Source: WHSW01 sp963777775
GTDB lineage: Bacteria > Actinomycetota > Thermoleophilia > Solirubrobacterales > 70-9
Length of the DNA: 64,000 nt
Direction: 5' to 3'
NCBI GenBank assembly: GCA_963777775.1
Contig: CAVZRL010000009.1
Span: 1,364,001 to 1,428,000 of the forward strand
Shown here: piece by piece, positions 35,913 to 44,438 of the stretch
Layout: every line of letters begins with the position of its first letter
Numbering within the stretch: position 1 is the first letter of the stretch
Notes under the pieces: model-generated
What the model saw: only the letters and a program-made list of their open reading frames with translations
The model's database searches: none
What the model was told of the DNA's origin: nothing
Made by a program: the position numbers and the translations under genes

Positions 35913-36827
35913 TTGCACGACCATTCCCGCAGCGGTGCCACCCGCGCCCTGCGCCTGACCCTCGCGCTGACCGCCGGCTTCACGGTCGTCGAGGTGGTAG
36001 GCGGGATCGTCGCCGACAGCCTCGCGCTACTCGCCGATGCGGGCCACATGCTGTCCGACAACGCATCGCTCGCGATCGCGCTTTTCGCCGCCTGGCTCGC
36101 GGGCCGCCCGGCGGGCCCGAACCGCACCTTCGGCTACCGGCGGGCCGAGATCCTCGCGGCGCTGTTCAACGGCGTCACCTTGGTCGCGATCTCGATCTGG
36201 ATCTTCATCGAGGCGGGGGACCGGTTCGGCGACCCGCCCGAGGTCGAGGGTGGACTGATGCTCGCGATCGCGGTCGGCGGACTGATGGTCAACCTGATCG
36301 CGGCCAGGCTGCTGCACGGTCACGCCCGGGCCAGCCTCAATGTCTCGGCCGCGCTCCGTCACGTGCTCGCCGACCTGCTCGGCTCGGTGGGCGTGATCGT
36401 CGCCGCGTTGATCATCCTGATCAGCGGCTGGGAATACGCGGACCCCCTGGTCAGCGTCCTGATCGGGCTCCTGATCCTGGCCAGTTCGTGGGGGATCCTG
36501 CGCGACTCGACCCAGATCCTGCTCGAGGGCTCTCCGACCGGGACCGACGTCGAGGAGGTCGGGCTCGCGATGGCCTCGATGCCGGGCGTCAACCAGGTCC
36601 ACGACCTCCACGTATGGACGATCACCTCCGGGTTTCCGGCCCTCGCCGCCCACGTGCTGGTCGATCGCGACACCGATTGCCACGCCACCCGCCGGGCGCT
36701 CGAGCTGATGCTCGGCGAGCGCTTCGGGCTCGAGCACACCACGCTTCAGGTCGATCACGAGGGCGGCGAGCTGCTGCAGATCGAGACCAGCCGCTACGGG
36801 ACGCCGGCGGAGAAGCTGACCGAGTAG
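35913..36827 (+). CDS. Cation diffusion facilitator (CDF/CzcD-like) metal exporter
   Basis: A 304-residue transporter starting at TTG 35913, one base after ispH. Six helices are visible. The metal site HxxxD is in LADAGHMLSDNASL in helix 2, and the second in LRHVLADLLGSVG in helix 5. The C-terminal cytoplasmic domain includes VNQVHDLHVWTITSG, typical of Zn2+/Co2+ exporters. It probably removes zinc or a related metal using protons. Confidence 0.9.
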   Translation: MHDHSRSGATRALRLTLALTAGFTVVEVVGGIVADSLALLADAGHMLSDNASLAIALFAAWLAGRPAGPNRTFGYRRAEILAALFNGVTLVAISIWIFIEAGDRFGDPPEVEGGLMLAIAVGGLMVNLIAARLLHGHARASLNVSAALRHVLADLLGSVGVIVAALIILISGWEYADPLVSVLIGLLILASSWGILRDSTQILLEGSPTGTDVEEVGLAMASMPGVNQVHDLHVWTITSGFPALAAHVLVDRDTDCHATRRALELMLGERFGLEHTTLQVDHEGGELLQIETSRYGTPAEKLTE

Positions 36828-37618
36828 AGGTCGACGCCCTCGCCGGCGACGAGCCGCAGCTCGTGACGCTCGTGCCTCGCATGCGCAGCGAGCTCGAGCA
36901 GGCCGGGCGCCGAGACCGGGATGGTTCGCTCTGCTTCGCGATCGAGTCGCACCCGAAGCTCGCCCTCGCCGTCGGCCGAGGCGTACACGCCGCCCGCCTC
37001 GTAGGCGAGCTCGAGCGACGCGCCGCGCTCGGGCGGGCGCCACGGATCGCTCACCGAGCCGCCCGGAAGCACCTCTTCGGATGGCGGGACGACGAGTGCG
37101 CCTGGCGCGTCGGTTGGTCGCAGCGGCTCGAGCTCGGGCGGGAGCGTTGCGAGCGGGTCGAGCTTGCGCAGCTCGCCCTGGATCGCCTCCTCCGTGGCCT
37201 GGTACTCGCCCTCGCCGAAATGAAACCAGCGCAGCCCCCCGCCGCGCCCCCAGAGGAACAGCGAGGGCCAGCCGGTGCAGCCGTAGTCATGCCAGACGCC
37301 GTAGCCGGAGTCGTCGGCGACCGGGTGGTGGACTCCGAGCCGCTCGAGCGCCGGCGCGAGGCTGCCGTCCCGGGCGGTGAACGGGAATCGGGGGGAGTGG
37401 ATCCCAAGCGTCGTCAGCCCGGCGCCGCGGTAGCGGCGGTCCCACTCGATCGCGTAGGGCAGCGCCCGGACGCTGTTGAGCTGCGCGAAGTCGAGGAAGT
37501 GGACCAGCACCGGACCCGCGGCGGTCAGCTCGGACATTCGTAGCGCCGATTCGCTGCCGTGCCAGCGCAGGCGACCGGGCAGCTCGGGCGCCGCGATGTC
37601 GTCTCGCCGCGGGCGCAT
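36794..37618 (-). CDS. Thioredoxin-like (DipZ/TlpA-type) protein lacking the CxxC site
   Basis: A 274-residue protein. The first 150 residues align by pattern with the thioredoxin domain of DipZ-type proteins (LVHFLDFAQLNSVRALPYAI, then TLGIHSPRFPFT, then GCTGWPSLFLWGRGG). In that family the first segment normally reads T-C-I-N-C. Here both cysteines are replaced (A-Q-L-N-S). The C-terminal 120 residues form a beta-rich domain of the kind that follows thioredoxin folds in DipZ. No signal peptide is seen. The redox function is probably lost or changed. It overlaps the CDF gene tail to tail by 34 bp. Confidence 0.7.
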   Translation of the reverse strand: MRPRRDDIAAPELPGRLRWHGSESALRMSELTAAGPVLVHFLDFAQLNSVRALPYAIEWDRRYRGAGLTTLGIHSPRFPFTARDGSLAPALERLGVHHPVADDSGYGVWHDYGCTGWPSLFLWGRGGGLRWFHFGEGEYQATEEAIQGELRKLDPLATLPPELEPLRPTDAPGALVVPPSEEVLPGGSVSDPWRPPERGASLELAYEAGGVYASADGEGELRVRLDREAERTIPVSAPGLLELAAHARHERHELRLVAGEGVDLYSVSFSAGVP

Positions 37619-37661
37619 CGGGCGCGGATCCTAGAGCCGCCCGGACGGCGATAATGCGCGG

Positions 37662-37817
37662 ATGCGGCGTCGCGGTGACCTGATCCTCGGGATCGCGCTC
37701 GGGATCGCGCTCGGGATCGCGATCCTGGCGGTCTTCGTGTTCGTGTTCAGCGAGGACACCGTCGACGCGCCATCGATCGACCGCAGCGAGCAGACCGAAC
37801 GACCCGCCGACCGCTGA
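37662..37817 (+). CDS. Small membrane protein, 51 residues
   Basis: ATG at 37662 opens a frame with a basic start (MRRRGDL), one membrane helix with the repeated pattern GIALGIALGIAI, then an acidic tail ending PADR. The helix is encoded by a 12-bp tandem repeat (ATCGCGCTCGGG, two full copies plus part of a third). Its function is unknown. It lies between the thioredoxin-like gene and a plus-strand membrane protein. Confidence 0.6.
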   Translation: MRRRGDLILGIALGIALGIAILAVFVFVFSEDTVDAPSIDRSEQTERPADR

Positions 37818-37834
37818 CTCGTAAGATCGGAGCC

Positions 37835-38413
37835 ATGCGCGGGGCTTCGACGATCGGCTCGCGGGCACGCTCGGTGGCGCTGCTGGCGCTCGGGGCGCTG
37901 GCCGTGCACCAGGGCCGCTACCTGCTCGCGCCGGCGAGCACCGATCACGGCCACGGGTATCTCGAGCTGCTCGGGCCGGTGATTGTCCTCGTCACCATGG
38001 CCGCGATCGCGGTCTCGTTCCTGGCCACGCTCGTGCGTCGCTGCCTGCCCGTGGCGCCCGCTCCCGAGCAGGCGACCGATCGGGCGGTCGTCTTCGCGGT
38101 TGGGCTGCTTGCCGTCTACTTCCTCCAGGAGACCGGCGAGGCGCTGCTGACCGCCGACCATCACCCCGTCTTCGCCCACCTGCTCGGGAGCGGGGGCTGG
38201 CTCGTGCTGCCGCTCGCGATGACCTTCGGAGGGCTCGCCGCGCTCGCCGGTCGCTGGCTCGATCGGACCGAGCTCCGGGCCGCGATCGCGCTGCTCGCAA
38301 CCCCGCTTCCGCGCCCGCCGCGGAGGACTCCCCGCCCGCGGGCGATCCGCGCCTGGGCGCTCGAGTCCCTGCTCGGGACTCTCCGCCTCTCGCCTCGCGC
38401 GCCTCCGGCCTGA
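37835..38413 (+). CDS. Hypothetical polytopic membrane protein, 192 residues
   Basis: About four hydrophobic segments are visible (VALLALGALAVHQGRYLL, LLGPVIVLVTMAAIAVSFL, AVVFAVGLLAVYFLQE and WLVLPLAMTFGGLAALAG). Conserved-looking His residues occur at helix ends (VHQGRYLL and TADHHPVFAHLL). The C-terminal 45 residues are basic and Pro-rich. It precedes the cupredoxin-membrane triad on the same strand by about 90 bp. No family is named. Confidence 0.6.
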   Translation: MRGASTIGSRARSVALLALGALAVHQGRYLLAPASTDHGHGYLELLGPVIVLVTMAAIAVSFLATLVRRCLPVAPAPEQATDRAVVFAVGLLAVYFLQETGEALLTADHHPVFAHLLGSGGWLVLPLAMTFGGLAALAGRWLDRTELRAAIALLATPLPRPPRRTPRPRAIRAWALESLLGTLRLSPRAPPA

Positions 38414-38503
38414 CCGCCGGCTGACCCCCAAGGGACGGCCGGCATCGGTAGTGCCGGATGTCTACGGGCGGTGCACCGCCGCCCGAAAAAGGAGCGTTCG
38501 AAC

Positions 38504-38953
38504 ATGCAGTCACGAAGAATGGCCGCGGCGATCGCCGTGATCGGGGTGATCGCCGCTGTGGTCCTGTTCGTCGTGCTTCGCGACGACGACGACGAGCCCA
38601 CCGTCGCCGCGACGACGACGACCGAAACGACGACCCCCGCCAACGGAGGGGGAGGCGGAGGCGTGAAGCCGGAGCCGCCGCCGGAGCCCGAGCTGGCGAC
38701 GATCGTGGTCAAGAACGGCCAGCCGGTGGGCGGCGTGCAGGAGCTCGAGTTCGACAAGGGCGGGCGGATCCGCTTCCTCGTCGAGTCAGATATCGATGAG
38801 GAGGTGCACCTGCATGGCTATGACGTCAGCAAGGAGGTAAGCGCGGGCGGCGAGGTCGAGTTCGACGTCGCGGCGACGATCGAGGGCGTATTCGAGGTCG
38901 AGCTCGAGGAATCGGTCGTGCCGCTCGCCGAGATCACGGTGGGCCCCGCTTGA
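38504..38953 (+). CDS. Membrane-anchored cupredoxin-like protein
   Basis: A 149-residue protein starting at ATG 38504 after AAGGAG. An N-terminal helix (AAAIAVIGVIAAVVLFVVL) anchors it, a Thr- and Gly-rich linker follows, and the last 85 residues form a cupredoxin-like beta sandwich with DEEVHLHGYDVSKEV and GVFEVELEES. The HLHGYD segment resembles the first copper ligand region, but the usual Cys-x-x-x-x-His-x-x-x-x-Met loop is absent, so copper binding is doubtful. Its stop overlaps the next start by 4 bp. Confidence 0.7.
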   Translation: MQSRRMAAAIAVIGVIAAVVLFVVLRDDDDEPTVAATTTTETTTPANGGGGGGVKPEPPPEPELATIVVKNGQPVGGVQELEFDKGGRIRFLVESDIDEEVHLHGYDVSKEVSAGGEVEFDVAATIEGVFEVELEESVVPLAEITVGPA

Positions 38954-40362
38954 CCGAAGCGCTCGACGGGATCCTGGTGGTCGGCCACGCGCTGGTCGGC
39001 CGCCAGGACCTGCCGATCCCGGAGTGGCTGTTCGCCTGGGGCGCGTCGCTGGTCCTGATCGTCACCTTCGTCGCGCTCTCGGTCGCTTGGCACCGGACCC
39101 GGCTCGAGCAGGAGGGCTGGCGGCCGGCGGCGCCGTGGCTCTCGCGGCTGCTGGTCAACCCGGTCACCTCGGTGCTCGCCGGCCTGGTCGGCGTCTCGCT
39201 GCTCGCGGTCGTCGTCTGGTCGGGCCTGGCCGGCACCGAGGCCCCGGATCGCAACTTCTCGGTCACCTTCGTCTTCGTCACGGTCTGGCTCGGGATGGTC
39301 GCGATCAGCGTCGTCCTCGGGGACGTCTTTCGGGCCTTCAACCCGTGGCGGGCAATCGCGCGCACGGTTGGCGCTCTCTTCGAGCTGGTCGCCCGACAGT
39401 CGCCGCCGCCACCCTTGAGCTATCCGGAGCGGCTCGGGCGCTGGCCTGCGGTCGCGGGCGTCTTCGCCTTCGTCTGGCTCGAGCTGATCTACGGGGCAGC
39501 CGGCTTCCAGACCGTCGGCCTGACCCCGCACACGGTGGCGATCGCGACCCTCGTCTACTCCGCCTACACGTTTGTCGGCATGGCGCTGTTCGGGAGCGAG
39601 CGCTGGCTCGACCGGGGCGAGGCGTTCTCGGTCTACTTCTCGATGTTCGCGAGCCTCGCACCGCTCGAGGTCCGCGATCGGACCCTGGGCCGCCGGAAGC
39701 CGCTCGCCGGGGCCTCGGCCTGGGTCGCGGCTGCGCCCGGCTCGGTGGCGCTGATCCTGCTGACGATCGCAGCGACGACCTTCGACGGCGCCTCCGAGGG
39801 AGCTCTCGCGGAGCCGATCGCGACCGTCTTCGACTGGCTCGAGGGCGCGGGCCTGGGCCCGGTCGCCTCGCTGCGGATCACCAACACGGTCTTCCTCGCG
39901 GCTTCGATCGCGTTCGTGTGCGGCCTGTTCTGGTCGGGGATCTACGGCATGCACACGGTGCGGACCGGGCTCACCACGACGCGGCTGGCGAGCGCGTTCG
40001 CGCACGCGTTCATCCCGATCGCGCTCGCCTACCTGGTCGCGCACTACTTCAGCCTCGTCGTCTTCCAGGAACAGGCCCAGTTCACGTTCCTGCTCTCCGA
40101 TCCGCTCGGGGAGGGCTCGGACCTGTTCGGCACCGTCGGCGACGGGATCGACTACGGGGCTCTGAGCGCAAACGCGATCTGGTACGTGCAGGTGGGCGCC
40201 CTGGTGGTCGGGCACGTTACGGCCCTGGCGCTGGGCCACGACCGCGCCTTGGCCGTCTACGGCGACACGCGCTCAGCGACCCGGTCGCAGTACTGGATGC
40301 TGGCGCTGATGGTCGGCTTCACCTCGCTCGGCCTCTACCTGCTCTCGCAGGCCAACCAGTAG
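38950..40362 (+). CDS. Polytopic membrane protein of unknown function (11-12 helices)
   Basis: A 470-residue membrane protein starting TTG/ATG-type at 38950 with a 4-bp overlap to the cupredoxin gene. Conserved-looking motifs are VVLGDVFRAFNPWRAIAR, GFQTVGLTPHT, GSERWLDRGEAFSVYFSMFA and AHAFIPIALAYLVAHYFSL, the latter two with charged residues in membrane surroundings. The organisation and His residues suggest transport or redox coupling. Similar proteins in actinobacteria are sometimes labelled fenitrothion hydrolase, but I give no weight to that label. It is followed by a 46-residue membrane protein. Confidence 0.7.
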   Translation: MTEALDGILVVGHALVGRQDLPIPEWLFAWGASLVLIVTFVALSVAWHRTRLEQEGWRPAAPWLSRLLVNPVTSVLAGLVGVSLLAVVVWSGLAGTEAPDRNFSVTFVFVTVWLGMVAISVVLGDVFRAFNPWRAIARTVGALFELVARQSPPPPLSYPERLGRWPAVAGVFAFVWLELIYGAAGFQTVGLTPHTVAIATLVYSAYTFVGMALFGSERWLDRGEAFSVYFSMFASLAPLEVRDRTLGRRKPLAGASAWVAAAPGSVALILLTIAATTFDGASEGALAEPIATVFDWLEGAGLGPVASLRITNTVFLAASIAFVCGLFWSGIYGMHTVRTGLTTTRLASAFAHAFIPIALAYLVAHYFSLVVFQEQAQFTFLLSDPLGEGSDLFGTVGDGIDYGALSANAIWYVQVGALVVGHVTALALGHDRALAVYGDTRSATRSQYWMLALMVGFTSLGLYLLSQANQ

Positions 40363-40372
40363 CTTGGGTCCC

Positions 40373-40513
40373 GTGGTCTTGCTCGCGCACGCCGGGCATT
40401 GGGCGATCTGGGTGCTGTACTCGGTTCCGGTCGTGATCGTGCTCGCCTCGATCGTGATCAGCCTCGTCCGCGGCCGCCACGGTGGGCCTGAGGACCCCGA
40501 TCCACAGCGGTGA
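40373..40513 (+). CDS. Small membrane protein, 46 residues, third member of the cupredoxin triad
   Basis: GTG at 40373 starts a protein with LLAHAGHWAIWVLYSVPVV, a membrane helix running into IVISLVRGRHG and a Pro/Asp tail. Two His residues lie just before the helix. It sits 10 bp after the polytopic protein and ends before a convergent ZIP gene. Its consistent place behind the membrane protein suggests a subunit role. Confidence 0.6.
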   Translation: MVLLAHAGHWAIWVLYSVPVVIVLASIVISLVRGRHGGPEDPDPQR

Positions 40514-40580
40514 GCGGAACATTGCGACGGCATGCGGGACGAAATCGTCGGCTCGGCGCGCGGCGGCTCGAGCCGAGCGC

Positions 40581-41303
40581 CTAGACGCCGGCCAGCGCGC
40601 TGATCCCGAGCACCGCGGCGAAGCCGGCGCAGGTGAGCGCGACCCGGGGCCAGGACGCGTGCTCTGAGTGCGCCTCGGGCAGCAGGTCGGTGGCGCCCAT
40701 GTAGAGGAAGAAGCCCGCGTAGACGGCGAGGATCGCGCCGAGGGTCGACTCGGAGACGGTGATCGCGCTGCCGACGATCGCCCCGACCAGCGGGGCGCCG
40801 GCGTCGATAGCGAGCCAGCGCCGCGCCTGGCGCCGGTCGTTGGATTGACTGAGCACGAAGCTGACCGTGTTCAGGCCGTCGGCGAAGTCGTGGCTGATCA
40901 CGGCGACAAAGACGAGCACGCCGGTCGCGGTGTCGAGTCCGAAGGCGAGCCCGATCCCGAGGCCGTCGATGAAGCTGTGCGCCGAGAGGCCGAGAGCGCC
41001 CAAGGTGCCGACCCGGTGGTGGGCGCGCGCCTGGGCCGGGTCGTCGCGATGGTGCAGGACGAGCACTCGCTCGGCGAGGAAGAAGGCGACGAAGCCGGCC
41101 CCGGCGAGGGCGCCGACCTCGCGGGCGTCGTCGAGGTTCTCGAACGCCTCCGGGAGCACGTCGAAGAGCGCCACCGCGACCACGACGCCGCCGGTCAGCG
41201 CGATCAGCGTCGGCAGCGAATGTGCGAGGCGCAGGCCGAGCGCCCCGCCGGCGACGGTGGCGACGACGGTCGCCGCTGCGAACGGGATCGCGATCCACTC
41301 CAT
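40581..41303 (-). CDS. ZIP-family metal transporter
   Basis: A 240-residue transporter with about eight helices. The metal pathway residues are in SAHSFIDGLGIG and SHDFADGLNTVS, the His/Asp motifs of helices 4 and 5. The loop LHHRDDPAQARAHHR is His-rich. ZIP proteins import Zn2+ and related metals into the cytoplasm. The start lies 33 bp from a divergent Zur-type gene, with a Zur-box-like palindrome between, which indicates zinc-controlled import. Confidence 0.88.
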   Translation of the reverse strand: MEWIAIPFAAATVVATVAGGALGLRLAHSLPTLIALTGGVVVAVALFDVLPEAFENLDDAREVGALAGAGFVAFFLAERVLVLHHRDDPAQARAHHRVGTLGALGLSAHSFIDGLGIGLAFGLDTATGVLVFVAVISHDFADGLNTVSFVLSQSNDRRQARRWLAIDAGAPLVGAIVGSAITVSESTLGAILAVYAGFFLYMGATDLLPEAHSEHASWPRVALTCAGFAAVLGISALAGV

Positions 41304-41311
41304 CTAGCGAG

Positions 41312-41330
41312 AATGATAATCGTTATCAAT
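41312..41330. promoter_or_regulatory. Zur/Fur-box between zip and zur
   Basis: TGATAAT-C-GTTATCA at 41314-41328 is a 7-1-7 inverted repeat with six of seven arm positions matched. It resembles the general Fur-family box GATAATGATAATC. It lies in the only 33 bp between the divergent ZIP and Zur-type genes, so one protein dimer there could control both. Confidence 0.75.
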
Positions 41331-41336
41331 ACCGGT

Positions 41337-41813
41337 ATGCTTCGGCGAGTGAGGCGACGGGCTCCCGAAGGCTCCGGATGGGCGAAGCTCGCGCGTGCTG
41401 CCCTCGAGCAAGGCGGGCACCGCAGCGGCGGTGCGCGGGCGGCGGTGATCGAGTTGCTCGCCGCCGAGGCCTGCTGTCTGAGTGCGCAGGAGATCGTCGA
41501 TCGGCTCCGGGGGCGAGGCCGTCCGGTCGGCACCGCAAGCGTCTACCGGGCCTTGGACCTGCTCGGCCGCGCCGGTGTCGTCGCGCGGGTCGAGGTCGGC
41601 GGTGGCGGCGCGCGCTACGAGGCGATCGAGCCAGGCGGAGACCATCACCACCATCTGATCTGCGACACCTGCGGGGAGATCACCCCGTTCTCCGACCCGG
41701 CTCTCGAACGAGCGATCGACCGCCTCGGCGGTCGGGTGCGCCATCGGGTCCGCGGCCACGACGTCGTCCTGCGCGGCGACTGCCCGCGGTGCCGCGACCG
41801 GCTCAGCCGCTAG
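41337..41813 (+). CDS. zur: Fur-family zinc uptake regulator (Zur-like)
   Basis: A 158-residue Fur-family repressor starting at ATG 41337. The DNA-binding helix region is GTASVYRALDLLGRAGVV. The zinc sites show GGDHHHHLICDTCGEI with CxxC, and DCPRCRDR near the C-terminus for the second CxxC. The His-rich run is typical for Zur. The divergent ZIP gene and the shared box support a zinc role, so Zur is named by context. It converges with sufD and overlaps it by 11 bp. Confidence 0.82.
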   Translation: MLRRVRRRAPEGSGWAKLARAALEQGGHRSGGARAAVIELLAAEACCLSAQEIVDRLRGRGRPVGTASVYRALDLLGRAGVVARVEVGGGGARYEAIEPGGDHHHHLICDTCGEITPFSDPALERAIDRLGGRVRHRVRGHDVVLRGDCPRCRDRLSR

Positions 41814-42978
41814 CGAGCAGCCGCTCGAGGCGGGCCCCGAGCTCGTCGCGCAGCGCCTCGCGGATCGGGCCCTCCTGGGCGCGCTCGACCAGCTCCTGCA
41901 GGAAGCCCTCGATCACCAGGCGCTGTGCCTCGGGCTCGGCGAGCCCGTGCGAGCGCAGGTAGTAGAGCTGCTCGGGATCGACCTGGGCAACTGCGGCGGC
42001 ATGGGTGCACCGTACGTCGTCGGCCTCGATCTCGAGCCCCGGAATCGCGTCGGCGTGGGCGGCGGTGGAGAGCAGAAGGTTGCGGCTCTCCTGAAAGGCG
42101 TCGGTGCGCTGAGCGCCGGGGTCGACCCGGATCATCCCCCGCCAGACCGCGGTCGCGCGATCGGCGAGCACCCCCCGGAAGGCGAGGTCGGAGGTCGTGT
42201 CCTCGGCCGCGTGCTCCTGGGTCGTGTCGTAGTCGAGGTGCTGGGCGCCCGCCCCCGCGTAGGCGCCGGTGACCCTGGCGCTCGATCCGCGGCCCGCGAG
42301 CTTGGTCTCCATCCGCACCTTGCCGCGCGCCGAGCCGAAGCCGAGCGCGACCCACTCGAGGTTCGCGTCGCGCCCGACCTCGGCGCGCTGGGTGGCGAAC
42401 ACCCAGCTCTGCTCGGAGAGCTGCTGCTCGCAGACGTAGCGCAAATTCGCACCGTCGCCGACGACCAGCTCGACGACGCCGTTGAAGAGCGCCTCCCCCT
42501 CGGACGAGTAGCGCTCCCAGACCTCGGCCTCGGCCCCCTCCTCGAGCACGATCAGCGCCCGCCAGTCGAGGCCACCCTCAGGCGCGCCGACCTCGAGCCT
42601 GACCGGCTCGGCGAGCCGCGAGCCGCGCGGCACGTAGACGAGCACGCCGTCGCTCCAGCGTGCCTCGTTGCGGGCGACGAACGGGTCGCTCGCCGGCACC
42701 AGGCTGCCGAGCCGCTCCCGCGCCACCTCGCCGAGCCGCTCGATCCCCTCGGCGAGGCCGAGGACCACGGGGCCGTCGCCGTCGCCGTTGGTCTCCGGAA
42801 GCCCGCCGACGGTGGCCCGCACAGGCTCGTAGGCGTCGAGGTCGAGCCCGGCGAGGTCGGTGAACTCCCAGCCGCGGTCCTTGGCGGTCGGCAGGGCGAG
42901 TCCCCGCGACAAAGAGGCGCCCTCGCGGCGCCTCTTCGTCAGCCAGTCCGGCTCGACGGCCGTCGCAGCGTCAGCCAA
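41803..42978 (-). CDS. sufD: Fe-S cluster assembly protein SufD
   Basis: A 391-residue SufD. It starts at TTG 42978 with GGAGG upstream and overlaps sufB by 8 bp. The core of the SufBD family is present: GDGANLRYVCEQQLSE and the C-terminal CTHAAAVAQVDPEQLYYLRS, with the His that lies at the SufB-SufD interface where the cluster forms. It works in the SufBC2D scaffold complex, whose SufC is in the other suf operon. Confidence 0.93.
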   Translation of the reverse strand: MADAATAVEPDWLTKRRREGASLSRGLALPTAKDRGWEFTDLAGLDLDAYEPVRATVGGLPETNGDGDGPVVLGLAEGIERLGEVARERLGSLVPASDPFVARNEARWSDGVLVYVPRGSRLAEPVRLEVGAPEGGLDWRALIVLEEGAEAEVWERYSSEGEALFNGVVELVVGDGANLRYVCEQQLSEQSWVFATQRAEVGRDANLEWVALGFGSARGKVRMETKLAGRGSSARVTGAYAGAGAQHLDYDTTQEHAAEDTTSDLAFRGVLADRATAVWRGMIRVDPGAQRTDAFQESRNLLLSTAAHADAIPGLEIEADDVRCTHAAAVAQVDPEQLYYLRSHGLAEPEAQRLVIEGFLQELVERAQEGPIREALRDELGARLERLLASG

Positions 42979-44431
42979 TCGAGCCCTCCATCTGAAGCTC
43001 GATCAGGCGGTTCATCTCGACCGAGTACTCCATCGGCAGCTCCTTGGCGATCGGCTCGATGAACCCGTTGACGATCATCTTCGACGCCTCCTCCTCGTCC
43101 AGCCCGTGCGCCTGGAGGTAGAAGAGCTGGTCCTCGCCGACCTTGGAGACCGAGGCTTCGTGACCGACGTTGGCGTCGGACTCGTCGATCCGGATCGTCG
43201 GGTAGGTGTCCGAGCGCGAGTCCTCGTCGAGCAGTAGCGCGTCGCAGACGACCTTCGACTTCGTCTCGGTCGCTCCCTCGGCGACCTCGAGCAGGCCGCG
43301 GTAGGTCGCCCGGCCGCCGTCCTTGGAGATCGACTTCGAGAAGATCGACGAGGTCGTCTTCGGCGCCGCGTGGATGATCTTGCCGCCCGCGTCCTGGTGC
43401 TGGCCCTGGCCGGCAAAGGCGATCGAGAGCAGCTCTCCGTGCGCGCGCTCGCCGAGCAGGTAGATGCTCGGATACTTCATCGTCAGCTTCGAGCCCAGGT
43501 TGCAGTCGACCCAGGACATCTGCGCGTCCTGATGGGCGATCGCCCGCTTCGTGACCAGGTTGAAGACGTTGGTCGACCAGTTCTGGACCGTCGTGTACCG
43601 CACATTCGCGCCCGGCTTGGCGATGATCTCGACCACCGCCGAGTGCAGCGAGTCGGTCGAGTAGACGGGCGCCGTGCAGCCCTCGATGTAGTGCACGTCC
43701 GAGCCCTCCTCGGCGATGATCAGGGTGCGCTCGAACTGACCCATGTTCTCGGTGTTGATCCGGAAGTAGGCCTGCAACGGCATCTCGACCTTGACCCCGG
43801 CGGGGACGTAGACGAACGAGCCGCCGGACCAGACGGCCGAGTTGAGCGCCGCGAGCTTGTTGTCGTTCGGCGGGATCACCGTTGCCCAGTACTCGCGGAC
43901 GAGCTCGGGGTGCTCGCGCAGCGCGGTGTCCATGTCGGTGAAGATCACGCCCTGGGCCTCGAGCTTCTCGTTCACCTGGTGGTAGACGACCTCGGACTCG
44001 TACTGGGCCCCGACACCGGAGAGGAACTTGCGCTCGGCCTCGGGGATCCCGAGCCGGTCGAAAGTGTTCTTGATGTCCTCCGGGACCTCGCTCCAATCGC
44101 GGCTCGCGCGATCGGAGGCGCGGACGAAGTAGTGGATGTCGTCGAAGTCGATCTGGCCGAGATCGCCGCCCCAGTCGGGGGTCGGGCGATTCTCGAAGTG
44201 CTCGAGCGCCTTGAGCCTGAACTCGCGCATCCACTCTGGCTCGTCCTTGTACTCGGAGATCGACTCGACGACCTCGCGCGAAAGCCCCTTCGGCGCCTTG
44301 TAGGCGTAGCCGGTCTCGGGGTCGTGGAAGCCGAACTTCTCCGCGTAGTCGGTGTTGATGCCCTTCAGCGCGGATTCGGACTCGGTCAGCTGCTTGCCGG
44401 AGGGGGCGAGCGTCTCGGGGGGCTTGGTCAT
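42971..44431 (-). CDS. sufB: Fe-S cluster assembly protein SufB
   Basis: A 486-residue SufB. Typical blocks are GINTDYAEKFGFHDPETGYA (in parts), VQNWSTNVFNLVTKRAIA, WVDCNLGSKLTMKYPS, with the Cys that receives sulfur, and HEASVSKVGEDQLFYLQAHG. SufB is the main scaffold for new Fe-S clusters. It lies 7 bp after the Rieske ferredoxin gene and upstream of sufD in one operon. SufC, SufS and SufU are encoded 3-6 kb further right in a second operon. Confidence 0.95.
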   Translation of the reverse strand: MTKPPETLAPSGKQLTESESALKGINTDYAEKFGFHDPETGYAYKAPKGLSREVVESISEYKDEPEWMREFRLKALEHFENRPTPDWGGDLGQIDFDDIHYFVRASDRASRDWSEVPEDIKNTFDRLGIPEAERKFLSGVGAQYESEVVYHQVNEKLEAQGVIFTDMDTALREHPELVREYWATVIPPNDNKLAALNSAVWSGGSFVYVPAGVKVEMPLQAYFRINTENMGQFERTLIIAEEGSDVHYIEGCTAPVYSTDSLHSAVVEIIAKPGANVRYTTVQNWSTNVFNLVTKRAIAHQDAQMSWVDCNLGSKLTMKYPSIYLLGERAHGELLSIAFAGQGQHQDAGGKIIHAAPKTTSSIFSKSISKDGGRATYRGLLEVAEGATETKSKVVCDALLLDEDSRSDTYPTIRIDESDANVGHEASVSKVGEDQLFYLQAHGLDEEEASKMIVNGFIEPIAKELPMEYSVEMNRLIELQMEGSIG

Positions 44432-44438
44432 CAGGAAA

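Noticed and set aside
34031..36127. Very long open frame on the minus strand opposite the M28-like, ispH and CDF genes
   Set aside because: It is a GC-skew shadow of three well-supported plus-strand genes. Its protein is low-complexity Arg/Asp/Gly-rich with no domain.
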